From: Lonicera japonica
Taxonomy: Eukaryota > Streptophyta > Magnoliopsida > Dipsacales > Caprifoliaceae
Reading direction: 5' to 3'
DNA length: 64,000 bases
Assembly (NCBI GenBank): GCA_021464415.1
Contig: CM038469.1
Span: 26,405,736 to 26,469,735 of the forward strand
Shown here piece by piece: positions 46,708 through 57,300 of this stretch (the first letter of the stretch is position 1; each line of letters begins with the position of its first letter). The position numbers and the translations under genes are program-made. The notes beneath the pieces were generated by a model, which saw nothing but the letters and a program-made list of their open reading frames with translations, searched no databases and had not been told where the DNA came from.

Positions 46708-47020
46708 TTTAATTAATACAAGTTGACCACGTTTGACATGTCAGAGTGTCAGTTATTTATGTCTATTTATAATTATTGAAGTAGAAAAAGAAGTCTCACA
46801 TTTTAGGGATCTTTGTATTGCCACCTTTATACTTAAATAAATGTTTGTGCATGTTGGTACAAAAAATAAAATAAGGGCCACATTATGCTTATCAAAACAC
46901 GTTCTAATATTCTAACACAATAGCATTGAACCAAAGTATTTTTTGATATCCAACAATGACTTAACTCACAGACGCACCAAGTAATATACACATATTTAAT
47001 ATTATTATACAAAATAAATA

Positions 47021-47873
47021 GGGTGTTCTTAAATACACATATATAATCCGTCTTCTCATCCTACCAAAAGTAAATATTATGTCAATCTTAGCCGAAAAAA
47101 TAGTGTAAGATTCTTTTTTCTCACCCAAGTTTCTGTACTTGAAAAAATTGCTACTAATATATCTTCTCGCCCATTTAAATTTTTTAAAATTAAAAAGGTC
47201 CATTATTTCTAACAAATAATTCTACAAGTCTAGTTCCAAAATATTTTAATAAATGATTTATTTTTATAAAAACTATTTTATTTTTTCAATTCATTAGATT
47301 TAGCCATATAGGAGACAGTAATATTACGAAGACTGAAATATTATTATTAGCTAGTGAAAAAGGTCGGGGTAACTATCTTGTGTTAACTAATTAATTTTTA
47401 CTTTGATCAAGTGTTTCATTTTAAATAGTTGGTCGCCTAAAAGTCTAAAACTATTGTTGTTGCTATTTTTATTTTTCAAATTTACACTTTACTGTCTTTG
47501 AAATTGCCACTTATGGGGCTTGACCCTATCTCTGATTAGGAATTTTGTGAGGTCAATAATGAATTTTGTAGATGTGCAAAAAAATAAATTTATTATTTGA
47601 CTTATAAAAAAGATGTGGTATGTCATTGGCGTGTATTAAAAAGATGGGGTATGTTAAATGTTTTCGATAAAAAATATTTTTATGGATTTATATAAGATTT
47701 TCATATTTTAGTTTTGACAACGACGAAATTAACGTCTCAATAGTACATTCAATAAATTTACCCCACCATTGGTATGAATTGAAAGTTTTTTTTTTTAAAA
47801 AAATAAAGTAAAAAGAAAATATTATCTTATTAAGATGAAAATATGTATTTTATGAATTTATTTAAAAACTTCT
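47021..47873. mobile_element. TIR element family G, copy 3, upstream of PPR gene
   Basis: 853 bp. The left end GGGTGTTCTTAAATACACAT matches copy 1 and continues collinearly to about 47165. The right end is eroded (AAAAACTTCT). The 8-bp duplication AATAAATA lies at 47013-47020 and 47874-47881. It ends 200 bp before the PPR start codon, so it forms the distal promoter of that gene. It does not code for protein. Confidence 0.8.
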
Positions 47874-48073
47874 AATAAATAAAATAAAGTGTTATTAAAT
47901 ATTTTGATATGTGTAATCATATCCATGGGATGCGTACTCTACTTAATCCATTTTTTTGTAAGAAAAAAAAAATTGAAAATGGAAAATACCCAATGAAACT
48001 CTTTGACCTGCTGTGGCACAAAGTACAACTGATATAAAAACCTTTGCTGGAGAATTGAGTAGCAGTGGTGGCA

Positions 48074-49768
48074 ATGGCCACTAGATTCACCACCACCACC
48101 ACCACCACCAACTCTCAGTTCACAAAATCCCCATCATCACTGGTATCCTCCATAACCTCTCTTCTCCAAACCCTAAACCCCCAAAACCCAGACCCTTCCC
48201 TTCTCAACCAATTCTCCCGTCACCTAAATCCTAATTTAGTCACTCAAGTCATCAACAACAACCAAACAAACCCTAACCATGCTCTCCTCTTCTTCAACTG
48301 GGCCTCAAACCCTAACCCTAATCCCACCAACTACTCCCACACCCATCATTGCTACATTGCAATCACTGACCTCCTCCTCTCTCACAATTTGTTCTCTAAA
48401 GCAACTCAATTGCTTCAATCCTCAAACAAATTCTCAGATTTCATGGTGGGCAAGTTCATCAAGGCTCATGGTGATAGGGGACATATTCAATGGGCTATGC
48501 ATTTGTTCCAGCAGGTCAAAAATAGAGAGATGGGTAGATGCTTGTTTTCTTATAATGCCATTTTAGGGGTTTTGGTGAGAGCGAATCGAGTCGATTTAGC
48601 GAGGGGGATTTTCGAGGAGATTGTTAAAGAGGGTGTTGTTAATCTTGATGTTTCGACTTATACTACAATGATTAGGGGCTTTTGTAAAATGGGTATGATT
48701 GCGGATGCAGAGAAGGTGTTTGATGAAATGCCATGCAAGCCGAATTTGGTTACGTACAATACTTTGGTTAATGGATTTTGTAAGAAGGGTTTAATGGAGA
48801 GTGCGCGGATATTAGTTAGTAGGATGGTGGAGAGTAAGGATTGCTTGCCTGATACTGTTACATATACAACTTTGATTGATGGGTATTGCAAGAAAGGCGA
48901 ATTGGATGAGGCGAAGAAGTGTTTAGATGAGATGGTGAGGCGAAATTGTGAACCCAATGTGTTAACTTATAATGCTTTGGTTTATGGAATGTGCTTGAGT
49001 GGAAATGTTGACGAAGCCAAGAGAATGTTGAGTAAGATGAGATTGAATGGATTGAAGGATGACGTTGCGACACACACAAGTTTATTGAAGGGGTATTGTA
49101 TAATTGGGAGATTAGACGAAGCTGCTAAACATCTCAAGGAGATGGTTAGTCTTGGCATGGAACCTGATGTGAAATCATATGGAGTTGTTGTCAACGAGTG
49201 CTGCAAATTGAATAAACCAAATGAGGCAATTCATCTTTTATGTGAAATGAAAGGAAGAGGGATTAATCCAAGTGTTTCTAGTTTCAACGCGGTGTTTAGG
49301 GTTCTTGTTGATTCCGGGGAGTTAGATAGAGCTATTCTTTTGTTGAAGCAAATGCCCCAAATGGGTTGTTCCCCAAATTTCTTGTCCTACAATGCAGTGA
49401 TTCTTGGTCTCATTAGAGCCAAACGAAGGATGAGACAAGTTGAACGGCTTGTTTCTGATATGCGTAGAGATGGTCACAACCTCGATGCCACCATGTATAG
49501 TTGCTTACTTGAAGCATATTGTAAGGAAGGTAATGAGGAAATGGCAATGCAGGTTTTTCAAGAAATGATTGATAAGGCTTATGTGGTTAACCTTGAGAGT
49601 TTTGCAATATCTGTCAAGTTGTTGTGTGACAATGGGAAGGTTTTTGAGGCTGAGAAGTTCTTTGAGAAGATGAGCTGTAGTTGCCCAGAAATTGATTTGG
49701 ATAGGTATAGAAGAGCTTTAGATGCGTATATTTGCGAAAGTACAAGTAAAATGGGACTAGATTGTTGA
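48074..49768 (+). CDS. P-class pentatricopeptide repeat protein
   Basis: An intronless 564-residue protein. The frame is open from 48065, but the first ATG is 48074 (MATRFTTTT); the triplets before it are GTG GTG GCA. The Ser/Thr-rich, acid-poor N-terminus (about 45 residues) suggests import into mitochondria or plastids. About eleven 35-residue PPR motifs run from about residue 160 to near the end, for example TYTTMIRGFCKMGMIADAEK and TYTTLIDGYCKKGELDEAK. No E, DYW or SMR extension is present, so it belongs to the P class that binds organelle RNA for stabilisation, splicing or translation. The target RNA cannot be told. A tail-to-tail pseudogene copy lies at 57301-59088. A TIR element ends 200 bp upstream. 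Confidence 0.95.
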   Translation: MATRFTTTTTTTNSQFTKSPSSLVSSITSLLQTLNPQNPDPSLLNQFSRHLNPNLVTQVINNNQTNPNHALLFFNWASNPNPNPTNYSHTHHCYIAITDLLLSHNLFSKATQLLQSSNKFSDFMVGKFIKAHGDRGHIQWAMHLFQQVKNREMGRCLFSYNAILGVLVRANRVDLARGIFEEIVKEGVVNLDVSTYTTMIRGFCKMGMIADAEKVFDEMPCKPNLVTYNTLVNGFCKKGLMESARILVSRMVESKDCLPDTVTYTTLIDGYCKKGELDEAKKCLDEMVRRNCEPNVLTYNALVYGMCLSGNVDEAKRMLSKMRLNGLKDDVATHTSLLKGYCIIGRLDEAAKHLKEMVSLGMEPDVKSYGVVVNECCKLNKPNEAIHLLCEMKGRGINPSVSSFNAVFRVLVDSGELDRAILLLKQMPQMGCSPNFLSYNAVILGLIRAKRRMRQVERLVSDMRRDGHNLDATMYSCLLEAYCKEGNEEMAMQVFQEMIDKAYVVNLESFAISVKLLCDNGKVFEAEKFFEKMSCSCPEIDLDRYRRALDAYICESTSKMGLDC

Positions 49769-50486
49769 TTGGGTGTGAATGAGAAGACATATAAAATGGG
49801 CGGAGAGATAAGTCACTAGATTGTTGATTCTTGATTGGAGCATGGTTTAGAGCAGTTCAGTGCAAGCACAATGCAAATGCGTCATTCAGAGTCCATAATA
49901 CATATAATAGGCCACTTACAAGAAATTCAACCTATGCTAAAAAGTTCACACAGGAGAACCGAAATTGTTTATTGAACGTGTTATTCTATATATGCTGAGA
50001 TGCAGGCTCGAACCTTGTCAGTGATATAGGCTCGCACCCTCTCAGTAATTGGTTTACGCCACTTCAGTCCAAATACTCTAAGGGACAGTTGACAGACGGG
50101 GGTTAACGTTCGTTAGATACACAGTGCTTGTCTTGATCAATGTGTATATGTGATGCATTTTTCATGTATGGTTTAAAAGGCATAAAAATTTGGCTAATTT
50201 GATGAACCACTTTGTCCGCTTTTTGATTTGCATTTCTTCTTCCTCATCTAACTAAAATGTAAAGCTTAAAGTTCCTTCTGTCAAAAAAGTTGTATTAGTC
50301 TGTAATTTTTCGGTTATTCTGACTTTGGGGTTCTTTTTCTTTATAATTAGGCTATGAGGCACAGATTCTTTGAAGAGTTGGATACACGATTCTAACCCAA
50401 TTCTTCCCTCGGTTGCACCCATTGTGAATCAAATCATTTTACTAAATTTATTTAGTTTGTGCACTTCTCACAAAATTTTAAAATTA
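49769..50486. other. PPR 3' flank, no further gene
   Basis: Probable 3' untranslated region and spacer. A short imperfect duplication of CAGGCTCGAACC / TAGGCTCGCACC occurs near 50006-50036. Nothing else is assignable. Confidence 0.5.
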
Positions 50487-50910
50487 TAAGAGCATTTCCA
50501 ACTGTTGTATAATTTATTTATTTTTGTAAATCTTATGTGTCAAGACACTTTTACACAAAACTTGAAGTGTACAAAAAAATATCCTCCAACGGTACATTTC
50601 TAAACTTTTGTGTAAATTTTGAATGAACCGATAAGATAATTTTGCATATTAGATATCATTTTATGAAATTTTTAATTATTTTTTCTTGAATTTTGGTATA
50701 CATAATATTATAACAACAGTGGATCTTGATTTGTTAGCCTTGATGAGTAGATTTTAGATATATAATTTTTATTAAAATCTATTATTTATATTAAAAGTTA
50801 TTACATTTTAAAGTTTTATAAAATAATTGAGGAAAAAAAAGGCTGACGTGGTAATGTAAACATATTTTATACAAAACCCAAATATGCACTACTAGTCGAG
50901 ATGTTCTAAG
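50487..50910. mobile_element. MITE-like element, copy C
   Basis: Left end AAGAGCATTTCCAACTGTTG and right end GTCGAGATGTTCTAAG form imperfect terminal inverted repeats of the AAGAGCATCTCCAAC type. The body aligns with copies A and B near 30 kb, including TGTGTCAAGACACTTTTACAC, and lacks the nested insert of copy A. It does not code for protein. No clear target duplication was found. Confidence 0.7.
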
Positions 50911-52228
50911 ATTTTGAAAATATGTGATTTTAAAATCACATAATTTTCAATTTAAATGTTTATGAAAAAAATTTAGAAATTTTGTAAGTATTTTATAAAT
51001 TATCAAATTAGTAATGTAAGTTGAGTTTTAGTGGGATTCTTATCCATTTACGTGAGATAGAATTAAAAAGAGATTGGTGAAATTTAAACTATATAATTCA
51101 ACATAGAAATTTCAAAATTTCAACATTTTGAGCAGATTATAAAACCAAGTAATTTACTATTTTCAAAATATTGAGGGAATTTAAAATATCCAGAGTTATC
51201 CTAAAAGAACACTCCAGAACTACGAATAACCTTATATATTCTTGTCTAATTCTTTTAGGATTTTGAAGAATCCTAAAATCAAATAGAATTAGCGGTAAGC
51301 TTCCTAAATTTCAAAACCTATAAGTATTTTAAAAAATTCTTAAAAATTGTAATTTCTCATGTTTAGACGTGTATGTAGAATTTTAAAAATGACATGAATT
51401 ACAATATTACTTATTTTAAGTCGGAATGTGGAGAATAACGCCTAATATCACATAATTTCATTACGAAAATTTTAAAGTGAAAAATCTAGAAAATTTACCT
51501 CATGTAAAATTTCAAATTTTTCTTTAATTTTACCAAACGATGGACTTCCACTTGTCTTCACTCCAAAACCCGACTTTAGCTCAAATCCTAATTTTTTTTT
51601 TCTACATTAAAATGTAGGATAAGCTAAAAAGAAACTCATAGTAAAATATGTAGTTTAATTGAAGTTAGAGAGAGACTCATTGATTTCTTAGCTAGAGATA
51701 ATGAGATTAAAGAGTTAGAGGTCCGGATGTATATACTGAAATTTTTTACCTAATTTATCCTGGCTTGAATGTACACTAATTTTGGAAATTAATAAAAATA
51801 ACTTCATTCATCATTCTTTGTCAATAAATGTATTGTGTATAAATATTTTTAGAATAATATAATATATTTTATATTTTGAATCGCCACACTCACATTATAT
51901 TGCATCTGAATCCCCGCACCCTCATCCATGCGTCATAGCAACAAGTTTTAGGATCTAAAATTTTCAATACTATGAATTTTACTTTAGAGAGTGAAGTGGG
52001 AAACGTCAGACATGGTATTCCTTTTTTGCTCAATAAAAATTTAAGGTTTGTTGGATAAGAAAAAAATTAAATAAAAACCCTGAAAAAATGATTGGAAATA
52101 GTCTTAAATTTACAAGAAGTTAGAAAAAGAGAAAAAATGATTTGGTGAGATGTATTACTTTTTCTGTTTTCCAAAATTCGATGCACAAAATAAATTCCAA
52201 GGAAAAAGAAAAAAAGATAGAGACTATA
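50911..52228. other. AT-rich intergenic DNA
   Basis: No gene. The stretch is dominated by A/T runs and short repeats of TTTTAAAAT type. I see no features. Confidence 0.5.
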
Positions 52229-52345
52229 TGTTGAGACTATAAATCTCATTTGAGAAAATGGATCCTACAGTAATATATAAGAATAAGGGTAACTCCATCT
52301 ATTACCAATTAGTTTTGGATAAGATACTCCAAACTATAATATAAT
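52229..52345 (+). repeat. LTR-like dispersed repeat, copy 1
   Basis: Begins TGTTGAGACTATAAATCTCA and contains AATATATAAGAATAAGGG (TATA-like) followed by TAACTCCATCTATTACCAATTAGTTTTGG. The same order occurs at 52385 and 55105. This layout (TG start, CCCACATC box, TATATAA, CCAATTGGTT) resembles a common plant LTR fragment. No partner LTR or PBS is seen, so these are solo or decayed copies. Confidence 0.5.
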
Positions 52346-52384
52346 ATCAAAAAGAAGGCTGATCATTCCACACGTGAGGACCTA

Positions 52385-52560
52385 TGTTGAGACTATAAAT
52401 TTCACATTAGGAAAACATATCCACACAAAATAATATATAAAAACAAGGAGTTACAATGGCCACATGAGCTCCACGTCATCTAATATAAACAATCGTCTGA
52501 ATTAGTCCACCTGTTACTAATTGATTTTAAATTTATACTGTCAACAATATCTAACTTAAC
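52385..52560 (+). repeat. LTR-like dispersed repeat, copy 2
   Basis: TGTTGAGACTATAAATTTCA followed by AATAATATATAAAAACAAGG and then CACCTGTTACTAATTGATTTT. It is the same layout as the copy at 52229, with an extra ~60 bp inserted in the middle (TGGCCACATGAGCTCCACG). It is non-coding. Confidence 0.5.
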
Positions 52561-52780
52561 TACTTATCTCGTTTTCCATTTTGTTCATGAATTTTAGTGG
52601 GTTTATATATATAGAACGGATCCTACATGCACCAGTGCGTACACACTGTGAGTTTCCGCGGGTGGGAGTCTATTTTTTTTTTCTTTTCACATTAAAAGTT
52701 CCTCTCTCACTCTCCCAACCAACGTCTCTCTCTCTCAAAGCCATCACCTGGGACCAAACCCACCTCCGAAATTGCTCTGA

Positions 52781-53592
52781 TCTCCGGTGATTGCTCCGAC
52801 GGCTCTCTATCTAGAAACGACGAGCTTGCTAGCTCTCTCTCTCCCCTCGCCGACAATGAGCTTCCCTCTCTCCCCCTCTTCGATATGGAGACCAGAAGAT
52901 GGGGGGAGTTGGATGATTTGGGAGACCGAGCATTGTTCATGGGCGAATTATTCAATTTTTGTGTTTGCGGCCAATGGGGTTGATTACATTGCTAATTGCA
53001 TTTATTTCGGTATGAAGATGGGGTTAATCATATTTTATATGAAGGATAGGTGACTAGTGGTGTATTGTTTTACTTATTTTAGAAAGAAATACAGTTGTTC
53101 TGTGTCGACGGATTACCTAGCTAGCCTTCTTCATCCGTCAAATTGGGCGCAGTTTGGGTAAGGCCTAGATTATCATAATCTGTGCTTTAGATTTGCACTC
53201 TTCCTACCTTTGAATTCAGTTTATGTATGACTGATTAATGAGCGGATGAATTATTTTGAAACCTTATTGTTGTTATTTACAAGTTTTGCTTTGATTTAGA
53301 CAAGATTAAAGATTAAGGAGTGTTTTTGTTCAGTTGCTAATTTTAATCTTTTGTCTGTGCTGTGCCATGTTGTCTGTTGAAATTCCAAAGGGAAAATTCT
53401 TCCCCCTCGCCCTTTTCACTTCCTCAAATTCATTGATTTGTAAGGTAATAAGATGTTTGTTCATGTCGGCGCAGGGGGAGAGAGGGAAGCTTGTCGTCGG
53501 CGAGGGTTGAGAGAGAGCGAGCAAGCTTGTCGTTTCTAGAGAGAGAGTGAGAGAGCCGTCGAAGCAATTACCAGAGGTCGGAGCAATTATCA
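52781..53592. repeat. Long inverted repeat enclosing a gene fragment
   Basis: Arm 1 (52781-52885) and arm 2 (53471-53592) are inverted copies: arm 1 reads GATTGCTCCGACGGCTCTC, GAAACGACGAGCTTGCT, CTCGCCGACAATGAGCTTCC, and arm 2 carries the complements in reverse order with small indels. About 585 bp separate the arms. Such structures occur in foldback or Mutator-like elements that capture genes; no target duplication was identified. Confidence 0.75.
52835..53035 (+). pseudogene. DUF295 (KIB-type beta-propeller) gene fragment
   Basis: The frame through 52888-52965 reads METRRWGELDDLGDRALFMG, and a second frame continues with ANGVDYIANCIYFGMKMG up to about 53025. This is the last part of the DUF295 propeller of plant F-box/KIB proteins (typically W.E...LGDRALFLG followed by NCIYFTD). 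A frameshift near 52965 splits it, and neither the F-box nor the rest of the propeller is present. It lies largely within the inverted-repeat structure at 52781-53592, partly in its left arm. Confidence 0.6.
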
Positions 53593-54312
53593 TGTTAGAG
53601 ATCATATCAAACCTTGCGAGTATAAACAACTTTTACTTTTAATTATAGATCATTTTAAAATGAGTGTATATCTAAAACATAATTAAAGTTGGACATGAAT
53701 TCTTAGTGTAGAATGAAAAAAATGTAATGTAATGTACAACGAACGTGAGTGTTGTATACAGTAACCCTTAGACTCATGCAGGCAGAAGAATGCAATAGTG
53801 ACGAATCCAGTATTACAAGTCTTTCACTTTTAAGAGACTACCAATTTGGCACTCTTTAAATCTTGCCTTTAGCGTAAGTGGTTTAAAGTGTGAATATTCA
53901 CGGAAGGAACCTAGAATTGAAACTCTTAAAAGTGACACTATGTTAATAGAATATTGTGGATGCTCTTAGGTTATTAACAGGTTTTTAATAATCTTAGAAA
54001 TGACTCCAAACAAAATTGGCAGAATAACTAATGGTTTCTCATATAAAACTTGAGCATCAACAAGGGGATAAGATCATGTGATTAAAGCAGAGTCCGTTCT
54101 CTAGTTAACTAACGTAGGCAAACACGAGTAAAAACATTGTTTGGCTTAGAAAATGGAGCAACGATGACGACGATAAATACTTGAAACCCTTTTACTACCC
54201 GGAAGATATTGTCAGAACAATAGAAGGCAAAACTGCTAATGGACATATACCCTAAAATTAGAAATCAATTTTACGACCTGTAATGAGTTCATAAACGCTA
54301 CCAAATTTAAAG
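53593..54312. other. Spacer 3' of the coiled-coil gene
   Basis: No gene is seen; it would include the 3' untranslated region of the minus-strand gene ending at 54313. Confidence 0.5.
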
Positions 54313-57300
54313 CTATATCAACCGATTTTGGGACTGAGGTAAAGCTTTGGATATTTGGAAAACCTTCGAATCATCTCCCGCTTTCTCGGCCAAAAGATCA
54401 GTGTTCTGCAATATATACTCCTTTGATGCTTTAGCTATCGCTTCCATGGAACCAGCAGCTTGATTGAGCTGAAAGAGAAAATTAAAATAAAGGTTTGAGT
54501 AGTTGTTGCCTTCTTAAGAAATAAGAATACTATTGAATGATTGGTGCCTAAGACATAAGAATACTAACAGAATGCTGGGGGGGATAAAAGTACCGAAGGT
54601 CCATTGAGTTGTAGCAAATTTTCGCTTTCTTTTGAAAGTTTTCCACCATAATTCCAAGATACAAACAAAGCACTGGTATGTAAATCAACAAATAGGAAGG
54701 ACGACTACCGCGGGTGTAGATTGTGGAAATAATCGGCCCTTGAAAATGATGGTACAATTTATTATCAGTTTGGTTCAAGTTGAAATATTTTTCACATATG
54801 TGAAAGTTGAGATATTTTTCTACTCGTGCGAGTTGAATAGTAAATCCATTTTCACCCAAGTGAAAGTATTCCACCCCAAACCAAATGGTTAGTATCATAT
54901 AGATCCCAAAAGGCAGTTAGCTTGATAACTAAAGAAAAATATTGAAATCCGCAAGAGATATTTCATTTGGGAGATGACCTAAGGTCAATGAAAATAACAA
55001 TGCGTTATAATCCCATCCCACATGATTCCCAAAGGTAGTTTATATTACTTCACAAACACAAACATTCATTTTGGTACAAGAGCAATACAGACGGAGGCTA
55101 ATGGTGTTAAGATTATAAATCCCACATCCGGAATTGTGATCCTCCCAAAACAATATATAAAAATAAGGGGTTACTCCACCCATTGCCAATTGGTTATGAG
55201 TTGAACGTTCAGAACTTTAATAGGAACCATTTCACCCAAAAGTTTAAGCTGTTAGGTAGCGGACCGACAATATATATATATATATCACGCTATATATATC
55301 AGGTGGGTAAGAGTGGTCTGCCCCTTCCACGGGCGGGTGACATTGTCCTGTCCCGTCCCGTCCCGTCCCTCCCTCCCTTTATTTTTATTTTTTTTTGCAT
55401 TTCTTTGTTTGTTCATATAATAATTAAAAAAGATCCAATAACATAATTTAAGAAATGCACTCAGGCGGGTGAATGTCACCCGTCCCTCTACTGGCGGGAG
55501 ACATTTACCCGTCCCTGCCATTTTTTTACAATACCCACATTGGCTTTTGCGATTGTTACTTTGTCATACTAAATACCATACTCACAGTGGATGGCCTAAG
55601 CAATAAATAAATTTAAAGTTTCAACTCACCTCAGCCTTCAATTTGGATATTGCATCCTGCCGCTTACATACCGCAATAAATATTGCAGAAATAAGAAATA
55701 GTAGTTGAGGATTTAGTACAAAGAGCTTTACGTAACATTTGGAACTAAGGGAGAGAAAATAAGTGGTATGGCGCCTTTCAGTGCATTTTTTAGACCCTCA
55801 CATTTTCTTCCGTATTTTCCGAGATCCAAATGAAGTGTTTTGGCGTGTTTGACTGCACTTCTTTTCTGTGCAAAATGTCTAAACCTCCATATTTCCCTTC
55901 TTTACTAGTGTTTGATTGTGTTAAGCATAATATTCATTACGGTTCCTTCTCCTAACAACTTAAGCTTTTGGGAGAGATGGTTCTTAACATAGTATGAAAT
56001 GTTGGTTTTCTGGGAGGTTCAAGATTCAAGCCTCCCCATTTGTTAATCCGAAATTCAAAATTTGTCTGCTCTCCACGACTCCACGTGAGGAGATGGTTCT
56101 TAAAAGATTGCAATAGTTTTCAAAGAAATAACTGACAACTCGCTTTAATCTATTTTTCCCTTTTCTATGACATCAATAAATCAACTCCCCTCTATATTAT
56201 TGTTTTCCATGGAAGCTTATTAAACCAATTCAAGAAAACTAATTCTTTACAACCTTCCACAATAAAATACACCCTTAGAGAATGGAATCTTACCTCCAAG
56301 AGCATGAAATATCCTCACAATCTTCTCGAAGCCCATCTCTAGATCTTGTACTGGCATGAATGTTGGCCTACCAAGCTCCATGCCTTATCTTCAACAAATC
56401 AACAAAGTATTCAAGTTCCTCATAATCATTTAGAGACGCATTATGAAGAAGTAATTCAAAGAACAGTTATAAGTGAACTCACTTGAAATAAGAGCGAATA
56501 AAAGAATCATTATGGTACTTTGTTGGGAGGGTAATAACCACATAGAAATGTCTGAACTGCCCCTTCAATTTCTGTACTCTGTACCAAGTACATAAGGTCA
56601 AGTGAACACAGCAAACAGTAAGGATGGCAATGGGTCCATCCTTAGGAATACCCCGAGGTGGGTTTCTACTAAGGAAAACCCAAACACGCCCCGTATACTT
56701 CTATGCTTGGACCCATCCTTAGGAAAATCCCGAGGTGGGTTTCTACTAAGGAAAACCCAAACATGCCCCCGTATATTTCTATGCTTGGACCCAACCCCCA
56801 TTTGACCCACCCCGTGTAATTATATGGTATTAGAAGGGTATTTAGAGGTTAATAAACATTATTTTTGGGTCAGGTCAAACGGGTTAAAAAACAAACTCGC
56901 GCCAAACCCGCCCCATTATGGTAGGGCTATTTTTGCCATCCCCAGTGAACAGCTTTAAATTACGGAAAAATCACACCTACCTGCTCACATACACGCCCAA
57001 CCACCACCTGCATTTAATTACACAATTCCTATTTCAATCGCTCTAAGATGGTAAGAATTGCAAAAATTGTTTGGCAGTTACATAATTGTGTTTGTATACC
57101 ATACAATCTAAACCTTCCGATCCAAGCATTCTCTTATAGATCAAGCAAATGATATTAACATCAATCTCATAACAAAAGCATTGAAAGAAAAGATCAGCAT
57201 AATTTATTAGCGTAAAAGGCGTTAGTTTTACTATTAGATATATGAAAATTAAGCTTCATTTTAAGCAAAAAAGGCTAACAGGGCAGTTGTATATCAAACT

